64,000 nucleotides of DNA from Bacillus sp. FJAT-28004 (GCF_001280845.1 NZ_LGHP01000001.1:4505777-4569776); one strand, 5' to 3'. Positions 16,600 through 26,133 are shown, counted from the stretch's first letter. Notes: generated from the letters alone by a model not told the origin. Numbers and translations are program-made.

Positions 16600-18552
16600 G
16601 TGAGTGAAATACAGAGCGGAAGTGAGAGCATTATGGGCAGAAAATTTCGGTTACATCTTCAATCTGTAACGAATTGGCTGGGACACAGATCGATGCAAAG
16701 TCGACTCGTAGCCGCTTATATCATCATCCTGTTAATTCCTAGCATCGGCGTATCGAACTATCTCTTTAATCAGATCAGGGATAGCTATATTAACGATACC
16801 TTTAAGCAAAGCCATTACTTGCTTGAAATGGAGAAAGTGAATGTTTTAAATCAGATTGAAGCTATGGAACGGGCTGCCCAGCTCACATTATCGAAATCTG
16901 AAATTTTGGATTATGTCTCAAAGGAAGATGAACTTCCTGTTGAAGAGCTCCTCGACTTATATCGTGGTGCGCTTACCGATATGATCAACATTCAAATCAA
17001 CAATCCAAACATTGCCCATCTTCGACTATTTGCAAATAATGATCATATATCTGAAATTTGGCCGATTATCTTCCATGAACGCCGGATTCAGAAAGAGCCA
17101 TGGTTCGCTAAGCTGGATCAATTGGATGGCAAGGAAATGTGGATATTCAAAGAGCAGGACCTAGACATTTTGCATCGCTACGTGACGGATGTTAATGCTC
17201 AAATGCCGAAGGTATCACTCCTTCGCCTCGTGCATGCTGGAGGTAAGCGAATTGGGATTATTCAAGTTGAAATGCTGCTGAAGCAGTTCTCGCCTAAAGC
17301 GTTTGCCAATATTAAGGATGACGGATCACAGATGATGCTTGCTGATGGCAACGGAACTATTTTTATGGATAATAATCAACCGTTTGTCGGTAGTGATCCA
17401 GAGCTTCATCAAGCTATTTTGAAAGAGTTCAGTGAAATGAATGAGCGTGGGGATAAGGAAAAGCGATTTTCAGTCAATAAGCATCCTTACTTGCTGGTCT
17501 CCACACCTGTGGAACAAGCCAGTGCGCATATTTTGAACGTCGTATCATTAAAAAACGTTGATGAACGTGTATCCAGAGCAGAGCGACAAATCATCGCCGC
17601 TAATATTATTTTGATCGGTTTATTATCCTTCATTACGTATTTAATGAACTCCTTTATTCTCAAAAATCTGAGTCGTCTCACAGAGGCAATGAAGAAAGTA
17701 AGAAGAGGAGAAATGCCTACTGGACTTCCTTTGGGGGGAGGCGGGGAAATAGGCGAGCTTGCGCATCATTTTAACAAATTAATTCATACGATTAATGAGT
17801 TGATTGCACAGGGAGTTAAGAAGCAAGCGTTAACGAAAGAGGCGGAGCTGCGTACCTTGCATAGTCAGATAGACTCTCATTTTTTGTATAACACGCTTGA
17901 GAATATTAAGATGCTGGCAGAGATGGAAAATCAGCGGACGATATCCGATTCACTTACATCACTTGGCGGGATGATGCGTTATAATTTCAAGTGGTCTGGT
18001 GAATATGTAAGCTTGCAAGATGAGCTTCGCCATATTCAGAATTATATTGCCGTCATGAATATTCGCTTCGATGAACCGATTCAGCTTGAGCTTAATATTC
18101 CCTCGAAGCTGCTGGAGATTGAAGTGCTTAAGATGTCTCTGCAGCCGATCATAGAAAATGCAGTGAAACATGCATGGACTGGGGTGGAAGAGAGCCAAAG
18201 TACGATCTTGATTAATGTTTCTGAGGATGAGAATGAGGATGCAGGCATTATTATCAGGCTGAGAGATAATGGCATGGGTATTAAAGCGGCTCGCTTGGAG
18301 CGGTTAAATGAAATGATTCACACCGATAATAGTAACGGGATATCTTCAGAAAAAAAAGCTGGCAACGGAAAACAAGCGTTTGGAATTGGTCTGCGCAATG
18401 TTCATCAGCGTATTCGGCTTTATTATGGCAAGCAATATGGATTACATGTATATAGCAGAGAAGGGCATTTTACAGAGGTAGTGATTACCCTTCCTAAGGT
18501 GCTGTTGATGGGAGGAAGTTCCGGATATGAGAACAATGCTAATCGTAGATGA
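16600..18552 (+). CDS. YesM-type sensor histidine kinase
   Basis: The 650-residue protein has membrane helices at about 37-55 and 330-350 enclosing a large extracellular sensor, then a HAMP domain, a His_kinase domain with SHFLYNTLENIK (His about 427) and a HATPase domain with LQPIIENAVKHAW near 517. The usual NPHFLYN motif is changed to DSHFLYN; the His itself is kept. It pairs with the YesN regulator whose gene overlaps its 3' end by 26 nt, and probably senses sugars related to the adjacent transporter. The GTG at 16600 or an ATG at 16633 could be the start. Confidence 0.9.
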   Translation: MSEIQSGSESIMGRKFRLHLQSVTNWLGHRSMQSRLVAAYIIILLIPSIGVSNYLFNQIRDSYINDTFKQSHYLLEMEKVNVLNQIEAMERAAQLTLSKSEILDYVSKEDELPVEELLDLYRGALTDMINIQINNPNIAHLRLFANNDHISEIWPIIFHERRIQKEPWFAKLDQLDGKEMWIFKEQDLDILHRYVTDVNAQMPKVSLLRLVHAGGKRIGIIQVEMLLKQFSPKAFANIKDDGSQMMLADGNGTIFMDNNQPFVGSDPELHQAILKEFSEMNERGDKEKRFSVNKHPYLLVSTPVEQASAHILNVVSLKNVDERVSRAERQIIAANIILIGLLSFITYLMNSFILKNLSRLTEAMKKVRRGEMPTGLPLGGGGEIGELAHHFNKLIHTINELIAQGVKKQALTKEAELRTLHSQIDSHFLYNTLENIKMLAEMENQRTISDSLTSLGGMMRYNFKWSGEYVSLQDELRHIQNYIAVMNIRFDEPIQLELNIPSKLLEIEVLKMSLQPIIENAVKHAWTGVEESQSTILINVSEDENEDAGIIIRLRDNGMGIKAARLERLNEMIHTDNSNGISSEKKAGNGKQAFGIGLRNVHQRIRLYYGKQYGLHVYSREGHFTEVVITLPKVLLMGGSSGYENNANRR

Positions 18553-20125
18553 CGAGAAAAATATCCGATTAGGGCTCAAAACCATGATAGAGAGAGAATT
18601 TCCAGAATTATATCATATTCGAACGGCTATTCATGGAGAAGATGCTCTAACTCAATATCGAAGTGAACGGGCGGATATCGTTATTACAGATATTCGCATG
18701 CCTGTCATGGATGGGATCGAACTCATTAAGCGACTTACCCAAGAGGCTGAGCCAGTGCAAAAACCGATATTTATTATTTTAAGCGGTTATGATGATTTCT
18801 CGTATGCTAAGGCTGCTATAGAATATCAGGTTAAAGATTATTTGCTCAAGCCTATACGGCGGGATGAGCTGTTTGAATCGCTCACAAAAAGCGAAAATAC
18901 GCTGCAAGCGCAAGCTGAACTTGCTGAGCGGGTAGCTGTAAGCGATACCTACCGTGAACAGCTGCGGATAAACAGGCTGAAGGAATGGTTTAGACAAGAT
19001 GACCCTGCCTATGATATTGCAAATGATCTGGAATCCAAAATCGGATTTGAGCAAATAACCAGTCCGTTTACCGTTGCCGTCTTGAACTATAAATCGGAGA
19101 GCGGCGACTCTATGAACAAAGAAGAGTTTAAGCTGCTGGTGGAGAAAATGATGCATCCGATCAAGGGTGTTATGGATGTCTCGTTTCTAGATAGTGAGAG
19201 CAAGCTTGTTCTGATCGGAAGCCCGCGCTATCAGTTCGAGGAATTGTTTAGGCAGGTTGGAGGGAAGGAACTGGACGGACTGCGCATGGGGATAAGCGCT
19301 GAGGGGAATGAAATAGAAGATTTGTTTCACTGCTATAAGCAGGCTTCTGAAGCCCTTCAATATTCATTCATTTATTCGAATTGTCGTCTGCTGCACCATG
19401 AAGATATTCGAGCGAAGCGGCAGTATTACCCGGTGCCAGAAGAAGAAATTCGTAAGCTTGGCAATATGCTGGGTACCGATCGGGAACGGGAAGTTCAAGA
19501 GCTGCTGAAGCTGATATTCCATACAGAGGATATACCTGACGTTGATATTGGGTATTTAAAGCTTGTAGGGAAAATGATCAATGAGCAGGTTCTGGATGAA
19601 GTTTTTCGCATCTATGGTGAAGAGTCAATCGAAGTACTGAAGCTATATCGTAAAGTAGGCAGCATGGATAATTTCCGCAGCTTTCATGACTATTATCGGA
19701 GCTTGGAGCTGCTGCTCTCAAGCGTGAATGATTATGTCAGAGGCATTCGCTCTGCTTATAGCGAGCATTCGGAGATTAAAGCGGCGGTCGCTTATATGGA
19801 GGGAAATTATTATCGCCCGCTTAATATGGCTGTCGTGAGCAATTATGTTGGCCTTAATTATTCCTACTTCAGTGAGGCGTTCAAGGTTCATACGGGAGAA
19901 AATTTTGTATTGTTTCTGAAAAAAGTGCGTATTCGCAAGAGCAAGGAACTGCTGCTCGAAGGCAATCAGAAGATGCAGGAAATCGGCAGCGCCGTCGGCT
20001 TTGAGAATAGCAAGCAATTTTCTCGAGTGTTTAAGGAGCTTGAGGGAATATCGCCGCAGGAATATCGGATCAAGGTGAGATCGGATGCTGATCAGAGCAA
20101 AGAATCGGTAGAACATAAGGTTTAG
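18527..20125 (+). CDS. YesN-type response regulator, AraC family
   Basis: The 532-residue protein has a receiver domain at 1-120 with the phospho-acceptor in IVITDIRMP (about Asp55) and Lys in KDYLLKPI. A long middle region and two AraC helix-turn-helix units at about 425-525 (NMAVVSNYVGLNYSYFSEAF...IGSAVGFENSKQFSRVF) follow. It overlaps the kinase gene by 26 nt, so the pair is co-translated. It is the likely activator of the upstream permease and GH5 genes. GGGAGG precedes the ATG. Confidence 0.92.
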   Translation: MRTMLIVDDEKNIRLGLKTMIEREFPELYHIRTAIHGEDALTQYRSERADIVITDIRMPVMDGIELIKRLTQEAEPVQKPIFIILSGYDDFSYAKAAIEYQVKDYLLKPIRRDELFESLTKSENTLQAQAELAERVAVSDTYREQLRINRLKEWFRQDDPAYDIANDLESKIGFEQITSPFTVAVLNYKSESGDSMNKEEFKLLVEKMMHPIKGVMDVSFLDSESKLVLIGSPRYQFEELFRQVGGKELDGLRMGISAEGNEIEDLFHCYKQASEALQYSFIYSNCRLLHHEDIRAKRQYYPVPEEEIRKLGNMLGTDREREVQELLKLIFHTEDIPDVDIGYLKLVGKMINEQVLDEVFRIYGEESIEVLKLYRKVGSMDNFRSFHDYYRSLELLLSSVNDYVRGIRSAYSEHSEIKAAVAYMEGNYYRPLNMAVVSNYVGLNYSYFSEAFKVHTGENFVLFLKKVRIRKSKELLLEGNQKMQEIGSAVGFENSKQFSRVFKELEGISPQEYRIKVRSDADQSKESVEHKV

Positions 20126-20129
20126 AGGG

Positions 20130-20157
20130 GAGGAGCTGCGGGCTCCTCTTTTTTTAT
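20130..20157 (+). terminator. Terminator after the YesM/YesN pair
   Basis: The stem GAGGAGC / GCTCCTC is followed by eight or more T residues. Confidence 0.85.
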
Positions 20158-20186
20158 TTTCCGTTTACCTCCGATTACGCTAACTT

Positions 20187-21272
20187 TCACTTTTCCATTG
20201 GCTTTCCATATCTCACTAAAACATGCCAGAGTAATTTTAATTCTTGCAGAACTTCTTTGTAGGTTCCTCTATCGCTCCAATTACTTGGATTTTGTTTCAA
20301 GTCCAGAGCTGCTGAGCCAATCATATTAACATCAATAAAATCACTTTGCGCAATTCTTTTGGCTAGTGAAGGCATCGAAGGACCTCTAAAATTCATAGGA
20401 ACCTCATCAACTAAAAGGGTAAAGCCCATGTGCCAGTAAAGATCAATTGAATACTTTAAACATAGCTGTTCTAAAATTCGTCCTGTATGGGTGCCCTTAA
20501 ATGATGGATCGGCAACAAGCGTCTTTACGTCTTCTTTAAGAGAAATGTCACCATGAACCTGAGCTTCGATATAGTGGTCAAGATTTCGAGTTGGCTCTTT
20601 GTTTGATGGATTTTGGAATGGTTTCTCAAGATTGACGAGCATATGGTCGATTAACTTTCGAGCCGTCAGATTGCTTTCACCAATGGAAAAATTACTATAG
20701 AACGCATCCCTCATGAGAGCAGCCAAAATGAGGTCAAATTCCTTATACGTCCCTTTTTCCTTGGGGTCTTGGTGAGAATCCAAATAAGTATAAGTGCAAC
20801 GATGAGAGACCTCAGTGGATAAAAGAAAATAGCATGATCCAAAACGTGGAGCAGGTCCATCGGGATGTAACATGACATTGAGTGCCCCATACTTGGGCCG
20901 CTCGCTATTGGTTGAGCCATTTATTTGGTACGCTCCGCCAAACATTTTATTTTCCCAAACGTCTCGTTCACCACCTGAAAATGCTGATACACTTCCATTC
21001 GATAGGAAAGTCTCAAACTGGCTTTTATAAATTCCCTGCTCAAGTAGTGCTTCAGCAACGCTTTTCATGGTCGGATCTAATCGATCTGGGTGAAAGTGCA
21101 GCGCAATACTTGCATGAGATTTTAGTTTAATGATAGCATCTTCAAATGTCTTCAGCTCGATGCTGGACATTTGAAGGATTTCCCTAATTGTTTGCTCTAC
21201 CTCATTTTTGCGGCTTCTTGCGTAATTTGTTATATACTCTTGAGCTAATTGCTGAGCCCTCGATAATTCCAT
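20187..21272 (-). CDS. DUF3626 domain-containing protein
   Basis: The 361-residue soluble protein has the hallmarks I associate with DUF3626: a helical N-terminus, IALHFHPDR around residue 75, GGERDVWENKMFGG around residue 118 and RPKYGALN around residue 145. The conserved HFHPDR and RPKYG motifs hint at an enzymatic or ADP-ribosyl-type pocket, but no function is established to my knowledge. No signal peptide. It is monocistronic and convergent with the YesN gene. Confidence 0.8.
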   Translation of the reverse strand: MELSRAQQLAQEYITNYARSRKNEVEQTIREILQMSSIELKTFEDAIIKLKSHASIALHFHPDRLDPTMKSVAEALLEQGIYKSQFETFLSNGSVSAFSGGERDVWENKMFGGAYQINGSTNSERPKYGALNVMLHPDGPAPRFGSCYFLLSTEVSHRCTYTYLDSHQDPKEKGTYKEFDLILAALMRDAFYSNFSIGESNLTARKLIDHMLVNLEKPFQNPSNKEPTRNLDHYIEAQVHGDISLKEDVKTLVADPSFKGTHTGRILEQLCLKYSIDLYWHMGFTLLVDEVPMNFRGPSMPSLAKRIAQSDFIDVNMIGSAALDLKQNPSNWSDRGTYKEVLQELKLLWHVLVRYGKPMEK

Positions 21273-21481
21273 AGGCAGAAGAGTCCCTTCCCTTTTTATA
21301 GAATCTTAATACAAGATGGACAGTAAGGGAAATACAGATAGCGTTATTAAAAATACTTTATTTTTTCTGACAATAGAAAGTTATAATGTATAATGATTTA
21401 CATATGTTGTAAGTATTCAATGTCACCATGTTTAATTATTCTAATAGGTAGACTACATGGCAGAGGTGGGGTAGTAATGGT

Positions 21482-22315
21482 GTGAATCAATCCGTTCAAG
21501 AAGTTTACGAAAAAAAGACGGCAGGTTTGAAGCAAACGACGGAATCTGATCATGAAGTCGCTGTAAAAGCAGCAATTGTTCAGATGGTAGAACGTATGGA
21601 AGATTCGACTCTTTCGACGGGAATGCTGGCAAAGCTTATTTCGTACAGTCCTTTTCATTTTGATCGTATCTTTCGCTCCACCACAGGCATTCCGCCTCGG
21701 CTGTATTTATCTGCTCTTCGCTTTCAATGGAGTAAAAAGCTGCTACTGAAATCTACTTTATCAGCTACTGAAGTAGGTCAAACGGTGGGATACAGCAGTT
21801 TTAGCACCTTTTCTTCCAAATTCTCAAGTTTTATCGGTCTTTCACCGCAGCAGTTTAGACATTTTATAGAGAGCAGGTTGCTTGGGCTCAATGAACTTCG
21901 ATCCATTCGTTTGCCAGAGGGCATTAAGGCGCTTTCAGCCATAGAGGGGAATGTTAAGGCGTCAGAATCGCTTCATGGCGTGATTTGTATTGGCTTGTTT
22001 CCTAGGCCAATTCCTATGGGCAAGCCTGTGGGATGCACAATGGTTTTTGAGTCAGGAGCATACATTATACCGGATGTTCCCGATGGAACGTACTATATCA
22101 TGTCTATCGCATTTGCATGGGATGCTTCTCTCGATGAGTACCTGCATCCGCAGCACTCTTGGCGTGGCAAGGCGAGTGGGAAAATCACTATAACAGATGG
22201 TGTAGCTAAAGGCGAATCCAATGTTACCCTTCGACCTCCAAAGTTTTATGATCCGCCTATATTGATTTCCATTCCCGTTCTCGTTCAAGCTTTTCTTAAT
22301 AGGCTGAAGGGATAA
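21482..22315 (+). CDS. AraC family transcriptional regulator with unassigned C-terminal domain
   Basis: The 277-residue protein has an N-terminal AraC-type double helix-turn-helix at about residues 30-130 (LAKLISYSPFHFDRIFR and VGQTVGYSSFSTFSSKF). A C-terminal domain of about 140 residues of mixed beta character follows, possibly a ligand-binding or carboxypeptidase-regulatory-like fold (GVICIGLFPRPIP...DGTYYIMSIAF). The GTG start has GGTGGGG upstream. It may act on itself or on the VOC gene just downstream; no target is evident. Confidence 0.82.
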   Translation: MNQSVQEVYEKKTAGLKQTTESDHEVAVKAAIVQMVERMEDSTLSTGMLAKLISYSPFHFDRIFRSTTGIPPRLYLSALRFQWSKKLLLKSTLSATEVGQTVGYSSFSTFSSKFSSFIGLSPQQFRHFIESRLLGLNELRSIRLPEGIKALSAIEGNVKASESLHGVICIGLFPRPIPMGKPVGCTMVFESGAYIIPDVPDGTYYIMSIAFAWDASLDEYLHPQHSWRGKASGKITITDGVAKGESNVTLRPPKFYDPPILISIPVLVQAFLNRLKG

Positions 22316-22408
22316 AAGATAGCAAACTAGAAGAAGCAAAATTCACGGTTTATGGCTATTCTTTTTGTAGAGTCTTATCAGACTACTGCAAAAAGAGGAG
22401 TGAACGTC

Positions 22409-22771
22409 ATGTCACGCGTTATTCATTTTGAAATAGAGACTAGAAATCCAGAGAAAAAAATGTCATTTTACGAAGAGGTTTTTGGTTGGAAGTTCCAAGA
22501 GATGATGGAGGGCTACTGGATAATCATTACGGGCGAAGATGGTGAGGAAGGTATTGACGGTGGGCTGATGCGCAGCTCTACAGAAGAGGCACTGCGAACC
22601 GTTAATTCAATTACCGTGGCGGATCTGGATGAATATTTGGGCAAGGTCGAGCGGGCAGGTGGCAAAGTTGCCTCCGCCAAGATGGAAATTCCTGAAATTG
22701 GCGATTTTGCTTATTGTGAGGACTCTGAAGGTCTTGCTTTTGGCGTGATTCAGTTTTTCAAAAAAGAATGA
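22409..22771 (+). CDS. VOC (glyoxalase/bleomycin-resistance fold) family protein
   Basis: The 120-residue protein has the VOC pattern: HFEIETRNPEKKMSFYEEVFGW at the start and a second half-motif ending IGDFAYCEDSEGLAFGVIQF. Members bind a metal or small molecule; the substrate here cannot be told. The start is placed at 22409 because AAAGAGGAG lies just upstream; an earlier in-frame ATG has no ribosome site. It is followed at 28 nt by the DUF6526 gene. Confidence 0.88.
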   Translation: MSRVIHFEIETRNPEKKMSFYEEVFGWKFQEMMEGYWIIITGEDGEEGIDGGLMRSSTEEALRTVNSITVADLDEYLGKVERAGGKVASAKMEIPEIGDFAYCEDSEGLAFGVIQFFKKE

Positions 22772-22798
22772 ACTAGACATTACATTGGGGGAATCGTT

Positions 22799-23230
22799 AT
22801 GAGCAATGTGAAAACGCAAAGCTATGAGAACCATGGGCAATATGCACCTTTGTATCATTTTATACTGGCGCCCATTGCGCTTATCCTATTTATCGCGTCG
22901 ATTGTTCATATATTTAAAGAGCAATTCAGTTTCTCTTCGCTATTAATTTTTGGTCTTTCCGTATGTGTAGTTCTAATGGTGGCTGTTGTTCGTCAGTTCG
23001 CAACAAAACTTCAGGATCGCAGCATTGTTCATGAGGAGAATTTTCGGCATTTCAGGCTTACAGGCAAACCGTTGGATACAAAACTTAGCGTGCAGCAAAT
23101 CATTGCCCTGCGTTTTGCGGAGGATGATGGTTTTCCTGCATTATGCGTGAAGGCTACCGAAGCAGGAATGGATTCTAGGACGATCAAGAAATCCATTACG
23201 AAGTGGAGAGCGGATCATAACCGCGTTTAA
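22799..23230 (+). CDS. DUF6526 family membrane protein
   Basis: The 143-residue protein begins KTQSYENHGQYAPLYHF and has two adjacent membrane helices (about 20-65), then a cytoplasmic tail with DRSIVHEENFRHFRLTGK and RFAEDDGFP, a layout I associate with DUF6526. No function is known. It probably shares a transcript with the VOC gene. A GGGGG site lies upstream of the ATG. Confidence 0.75.
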   Translation: MSNVKTQSYENHGQYAPLYHFILAPIALILFIASIVHIFKEQFSFSSLLIFGLSVCVVLMVAVVRQFATKLQDRSIVHEENFRHFRLTGKPLDTKLSVQQIIALRFAEDDGFPALCVKATEAGMDSRTIKKSITKWRADHNRV

Positions 23231-23247
23231 AAGCAGGACGATAATAA

Positions 23248-23288
23248 GAAAAGAGCAAGGATGGGTTGCAGCCATCCTTGCTCTTTTT
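23248..23288. terminator. Bidirectional terminator
   Basis: A 16-bp stem (AAAAGAGCAAGGATGG / CCATCCTTGCTCTTTT) lies between the convergent DUF6526 and DUF2306 genes and can serve both. Confidence 0.85.
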
Positions 23289-23292
23289 CTGT

Positions 23293-23964
23293 TTACATCT
23301 TTGGATGAATACCAGTCTCTTGCGTCATGCCTATACGCCTTTTTCTACTCATTATCATTTCAATAAACAATAGATTTGGTACCCAGCAAATCCAAGCAAT
23401 AACGAAGAACGAGTCATTCGTATCGGTTATTTTCCAAATGCCAGCTGCGAGTGCAGTATACAAGCGGAGAGTAATTGCTGCGCAGGTAAGTGCATAATTT
23501 CTTGCCATCCAGCGTCCATGCTCAGCCTTATTCCGGTGGACGATAATGCTTTTTAACGCGCGATAAAGGGAATACAGCCATAGAATAGATAATGTGCCGA
23601 AGCCAACCTTTGCGATCAACCCGCCGTTCGCATAAAAAGCGAGATACAGGCCGGTGATGCCGCCAATTACAAGCATTGCAGCATAAATATAGCCGATCAT
23701 GCGGTGCGTGTTTGGTGAGCGATGCCGAAACCGCTTGATGAACTGAAACCAACCGATTGCAATCGCTATTCCAGCAGAAACGGCATGGCCCCATAGAACG
23801 CTGTACCACAAGTCAGGCATGCTTCCTTTTTCTGTGACAAAGCCCTGGTCCCTAATGCCGTCAGGCGATCCATACAAAAACAAGGCGTATGCCCCAACCA
23901 CTAACGCCAAAAAAGCCAATATTCCAAGTGACCACGAATGAACCGTACTTCCTCGTACACGCAT
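23293..23964 (-). CDS. DUF2306 family membrane protein
   Basis: The 223-residue integral membrane protein has about six helices and typical DUF2306 features: HAVSAGIAIAIGWFQF, then RHRSPNTHRMIGYIY and HRNKAEHGRWMARNYALTCAAITLRLY. Conserved His residues in helices suggest heme or redox association, but function is unknown. The start is placed at 23964 because GGAGG lies 7 nt upstream; an earlier ATG nine codons upstream lacks a site. Confidence 0.82.
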   Translation of the reverse strand: MRVRGSTVHSWSLGILAFLALVVGAYALFLYGSPDGIRDQGFVTEKGSMPDLWYSVLWGHAVSAGIAIAIGWFQFIKRFRHRSPNTHRMIGYIYAAMLVIGGITGLYLAFYANGGLIAKVGFGTLSILWLYSLYRALKSIIVHRNKAEHGRWMARNYALTCAAITLRLYTALAAGIWKITDTNDSFFVIAWICWVPNLLFIEMIMSRKRRIGMTQETGIHPKM

Positions 23965-24253
23965 CAGTTTACCTCCGAATTTCATTGTCATTTACTGTTA
24001 ATTAAAATGTATCATTTAAGCTTATTCCGCCTCAAGCGGCTGGCGACTGAGCTGCGACTCCGCCTCAAGTCTAATGGACCGATCTGCAGACAAAGACCAA
24101 ATTGTCGGATGACATACCAATAGAACTTTAGAGTTCCGATCTTAAATTTTAATTTGGCGATATTTGGGTTATTATAGTGTTTGTCAAACTGTGCGTTGCG
24201 TGTGGTGGTTATGTACTTATCAGAGTAAGTTACACAATAGGAGGGATATAGCA

Positions 24254-24574
24254 ATGACTATCTTAAATTTATCGGACAACACTTACGATAAGGTGGTTTC
24301 CGAACAAGATGCCGTCTTGGTGGAATTTTGGGCAGAATGGTGTTCGCTCTGTAAACAAATGAAGCCGATTCTAGAGGACATCGATCAAGCTTATGCAGGT
24401 AAAGTAACGGTGGCCATGGTGGATGTAGCGACGGAAACGAAAGTGACAGAGCAAATGGGAGTCATGAATTTACCAGCTCTGTTTATTTACAAAAAGGGTC
24501 AGCTAGTCGGGAAAGTGACAGGATTCGTACCCAAAGAAACGTTAACAGGAGCCATCAATCAGCTCATCCCATAA
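24254..24574 (+). CDS. Thioredoxin-family protein with WCSLC active site
   Basis: The 106-residue single-domain protein has the thioredoxin fold: FWAEWCSLCKQMKP with Cys30 and Cys33, and the cis-Pro loop NLPALF (Pro74). The dipeptide between the cysteines is Ser-Leu rather than the Gly-Pro of classical thioredoxin, which should alter redox potential or partner choice. No signal peptide, so cytoplasmic. AGGAGGG precedes the ATG. It lies just upstream of the copper-type locus but is separated from it by a terminator. Confidence 0.88.
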   Translation: MTILNLSDNTYDKVVSEQDAVLVEFWAEWCSLCKQMKPILEDIDQAYAGKVTVAMVDVATETKVTEQMGVMNLPALFIYKKGQLVGKVTGFVPKETLTGAINQLIP

Positions 24575-24598
24575 CCTATTTTAATCAAATCAAGTCTA

Positions 24599-24627
24599 CT
24601 GCTGATCCAAAGTCAGCAGTTTTTTTA
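24599..24627 (+). terminator. Terminator after the thioredoxin gene
   Basis: The stem CTGCTGA / TCAGCAG with a 7-nt loop is followed by an eight-T run. Confidence 0.85.
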
Positions 24628-24639
24628 TGGAAAAAGTTG

Positions 24640-24667
24640 TTGACAATATAGGGTAGGGGGGTATACT
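24640..24667 (+). promoter_or_regulatory. Promoter with CsoR-like G-rich operator, copy 1 (MFS gene)
   Basis: TTGACA (24640-24645) and TATACT (24662-24667) are spaced 16 nt. Between them lies ATAGGGTAGGGGGGTAT (24648-24664), the first of four related 17-mers in this locus. A G-tract element in the promoter spacer before copper genes fits CsoR repression; binding itself is inferred. Confidence 0.65.
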
Positions 24668-24702
24668 ATACGAATGTAAATCAAATCAAGGAGGAATACG
24701 AA

Positions 24703-26133
24703 ATGTCAGGAAATTCAAATGCTATGATTAATGCGAATCCGCTAAGATGGAAGGCATTGTTCTTGCTATGTTTGGCCCAGTTCATGGTTATCATGGACAC
24801 ATCTATCATCGGGGTTGCTCTCCCAGCGATTAAAGAAGCACTTGGTTACTCGCAAAACAACCTGCAATGGGTATTTAATGCTTATGTCATTTTCTTCGGG
24901 GGATTATTGTTACTAGGAGGCCGACTTTCCGATCTATTCGGTCAACGCAAGATGTTTATGCTCGGGTTTATAATCTTGTCACTTGCTTCGCTGTTAGCCG
25001 GATTAGCTTGGTCCGAGGAGTCGATGAATATCGGCCGCGCCCTTCAAGGATTTGGATCAGCGCTAATCGCTCCAGCAGCATTGACCATCATCATGCAACT
25101 ATTTGTCGCTAACCCTAAGGAGTTAAACAAAGCTTTCGGCTTCTGGGGAGCATCCGCAGCAGCAGGCGGTACGGCTGGGGTTTTCCTCGGAGGAGTCATT
25201 ACGGAATGGCTCAGTTGGAATTGGACATTCCTGATCAACATCCCCGTTGGCTTGTTCGCTATTTTGTACAGTCTGTATGTCCTTCCAAAAGGAACGAAAA
25301 GTAAGGGCAGCATCGATCTCTTGGGATCACTGACGGTCACGGCTGCATTGGTGCTGGCGGTATATGCGATCGTCACTTCGGAGCATAACGGATGGGGAGC
25401 ACAAACATTCGGTTTATTGGCTATTGCTGCTGTACTGTTCATTCTGTTTCTGATCGTGCAAGCGAAGAAAAAGGAACCGCTCGTACCTCTACGGATATTT
25501 AGAGCTCCGAATCTACTTGCGAGCAATATCATTTTGGCAACTCTTGCAGGTGCTTGGATTCCGCTTTGGTTTTTCTTGAATCTGTATCTTCAACAGGTTC
25601 TGAACTATTCGGCATTTATGGGTGGGATTGCTCTGGTGCCGATGACGATCCTCATCATGATCTTGATGGTCGGAGTCATGGGAAGGCTTGTCGGCAAGTT
25701 CGGCATTAAAGGAAACCTCGTAATTGGTATGCTTATATTAGCGGGATCACTGTTGCTGTTCGCTGGGAATACGCCAGAAGGAGGAAACTTCGTTACCAAC
25801 GTACTGTGGGCTTCTCTACTCGGGGCACTTGGCATGTCAATGGCTTATATCCCGGCAACGATTGCCTCCTTGTCGGGGGCAAGGCCGGAAGAATCCGGTT
25901 TGGCGTCGGGCTTATCCAATATGAGTTATCAGATTGGTTCAGCCATTGGATTAGCTGTCATGGTTGCCGTATCTTCTTCCTGGACGAAAGGGGAGTTGGA
26001 TAAAGGGATCGATCAAATCGCGGCATTAAATACGGGTTTTCACTCCGCATTCGTTGGAGCAGCTATCATAGCTATCGTCGGTGCACTTATTGCATTGATT
26101 TTCATCCGTAAAGGGAAAACGTCAGAGAATTGA
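24703..26133 (+). CDS. MFS transporter, DHA2 (EmrB/QacA) family, 14 helices
   Basis: The 476-residue protein has DHA2 features: MDTSIIGVALPAIKEALG in helix 1, the loop motif GGRLSDLFGQRKMF, and hydrophobic segments consistent with 14 helices. Members export drugs or toxic compounds by proton antiport. The promoter carries a CsoR-like operator shared with csoR and copZA, so this exporter may belong to the metal stress response, which is unusual for DHA2 proteins. AAGGAGG precedes the ATG. Confidence 0.9.
   Translation: MSGNSNAMINANPLRWKALFLLCLAQFMVIMDTSIIGVALPAIKEALGYSQNNLQWVFNAYVIFFGGLLLLGGRLSDLFGQRKMFMLGFIILSLASLLAGLAWSEESMNIGRALQGFGSALIAPAALTIIMQLFVANPKELNKAFGFWGASAAAGGTAGVFLGGVITEWLSWNWTFLINIPVGLFAILYSLYVLPKGTKSKGSIDLLGSLTVTAALVLAVYAIVTSEHNGWGAQTFGLLAIAAVLFILFLIVQAKKKEPLVPLRIFRAPNLLASNIILATLAGAWIPLWFFLNLYLQQVLNYSAFMGGIALVPMTILIMILMVGVMGRLVGKFGIKGNLVIGMLILAGSLLLFAGNTPEGGNFVTNVLWASLLGALGMSMAYIPATIASLSGARPEESGLASGLSNMSYQIGSAIGLAVMVAVSSSWTKGELDKGIDQIAALNTGFHSAFVGAAIIAIVGALIALIFIRKGKTSEN

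Noticed and set aside
24020..24075. Repeated TCCGCCTCAAG upstream of the thioredoxin gene
   Set aside because: Two 11-nt copies with no promoter context or symmetry; likely chance.
25044..25532. 162-codon minus-strand open frame within the MFS gene
   Set aside because: Antisense shadow; composition is dictated by the transporter's codons.
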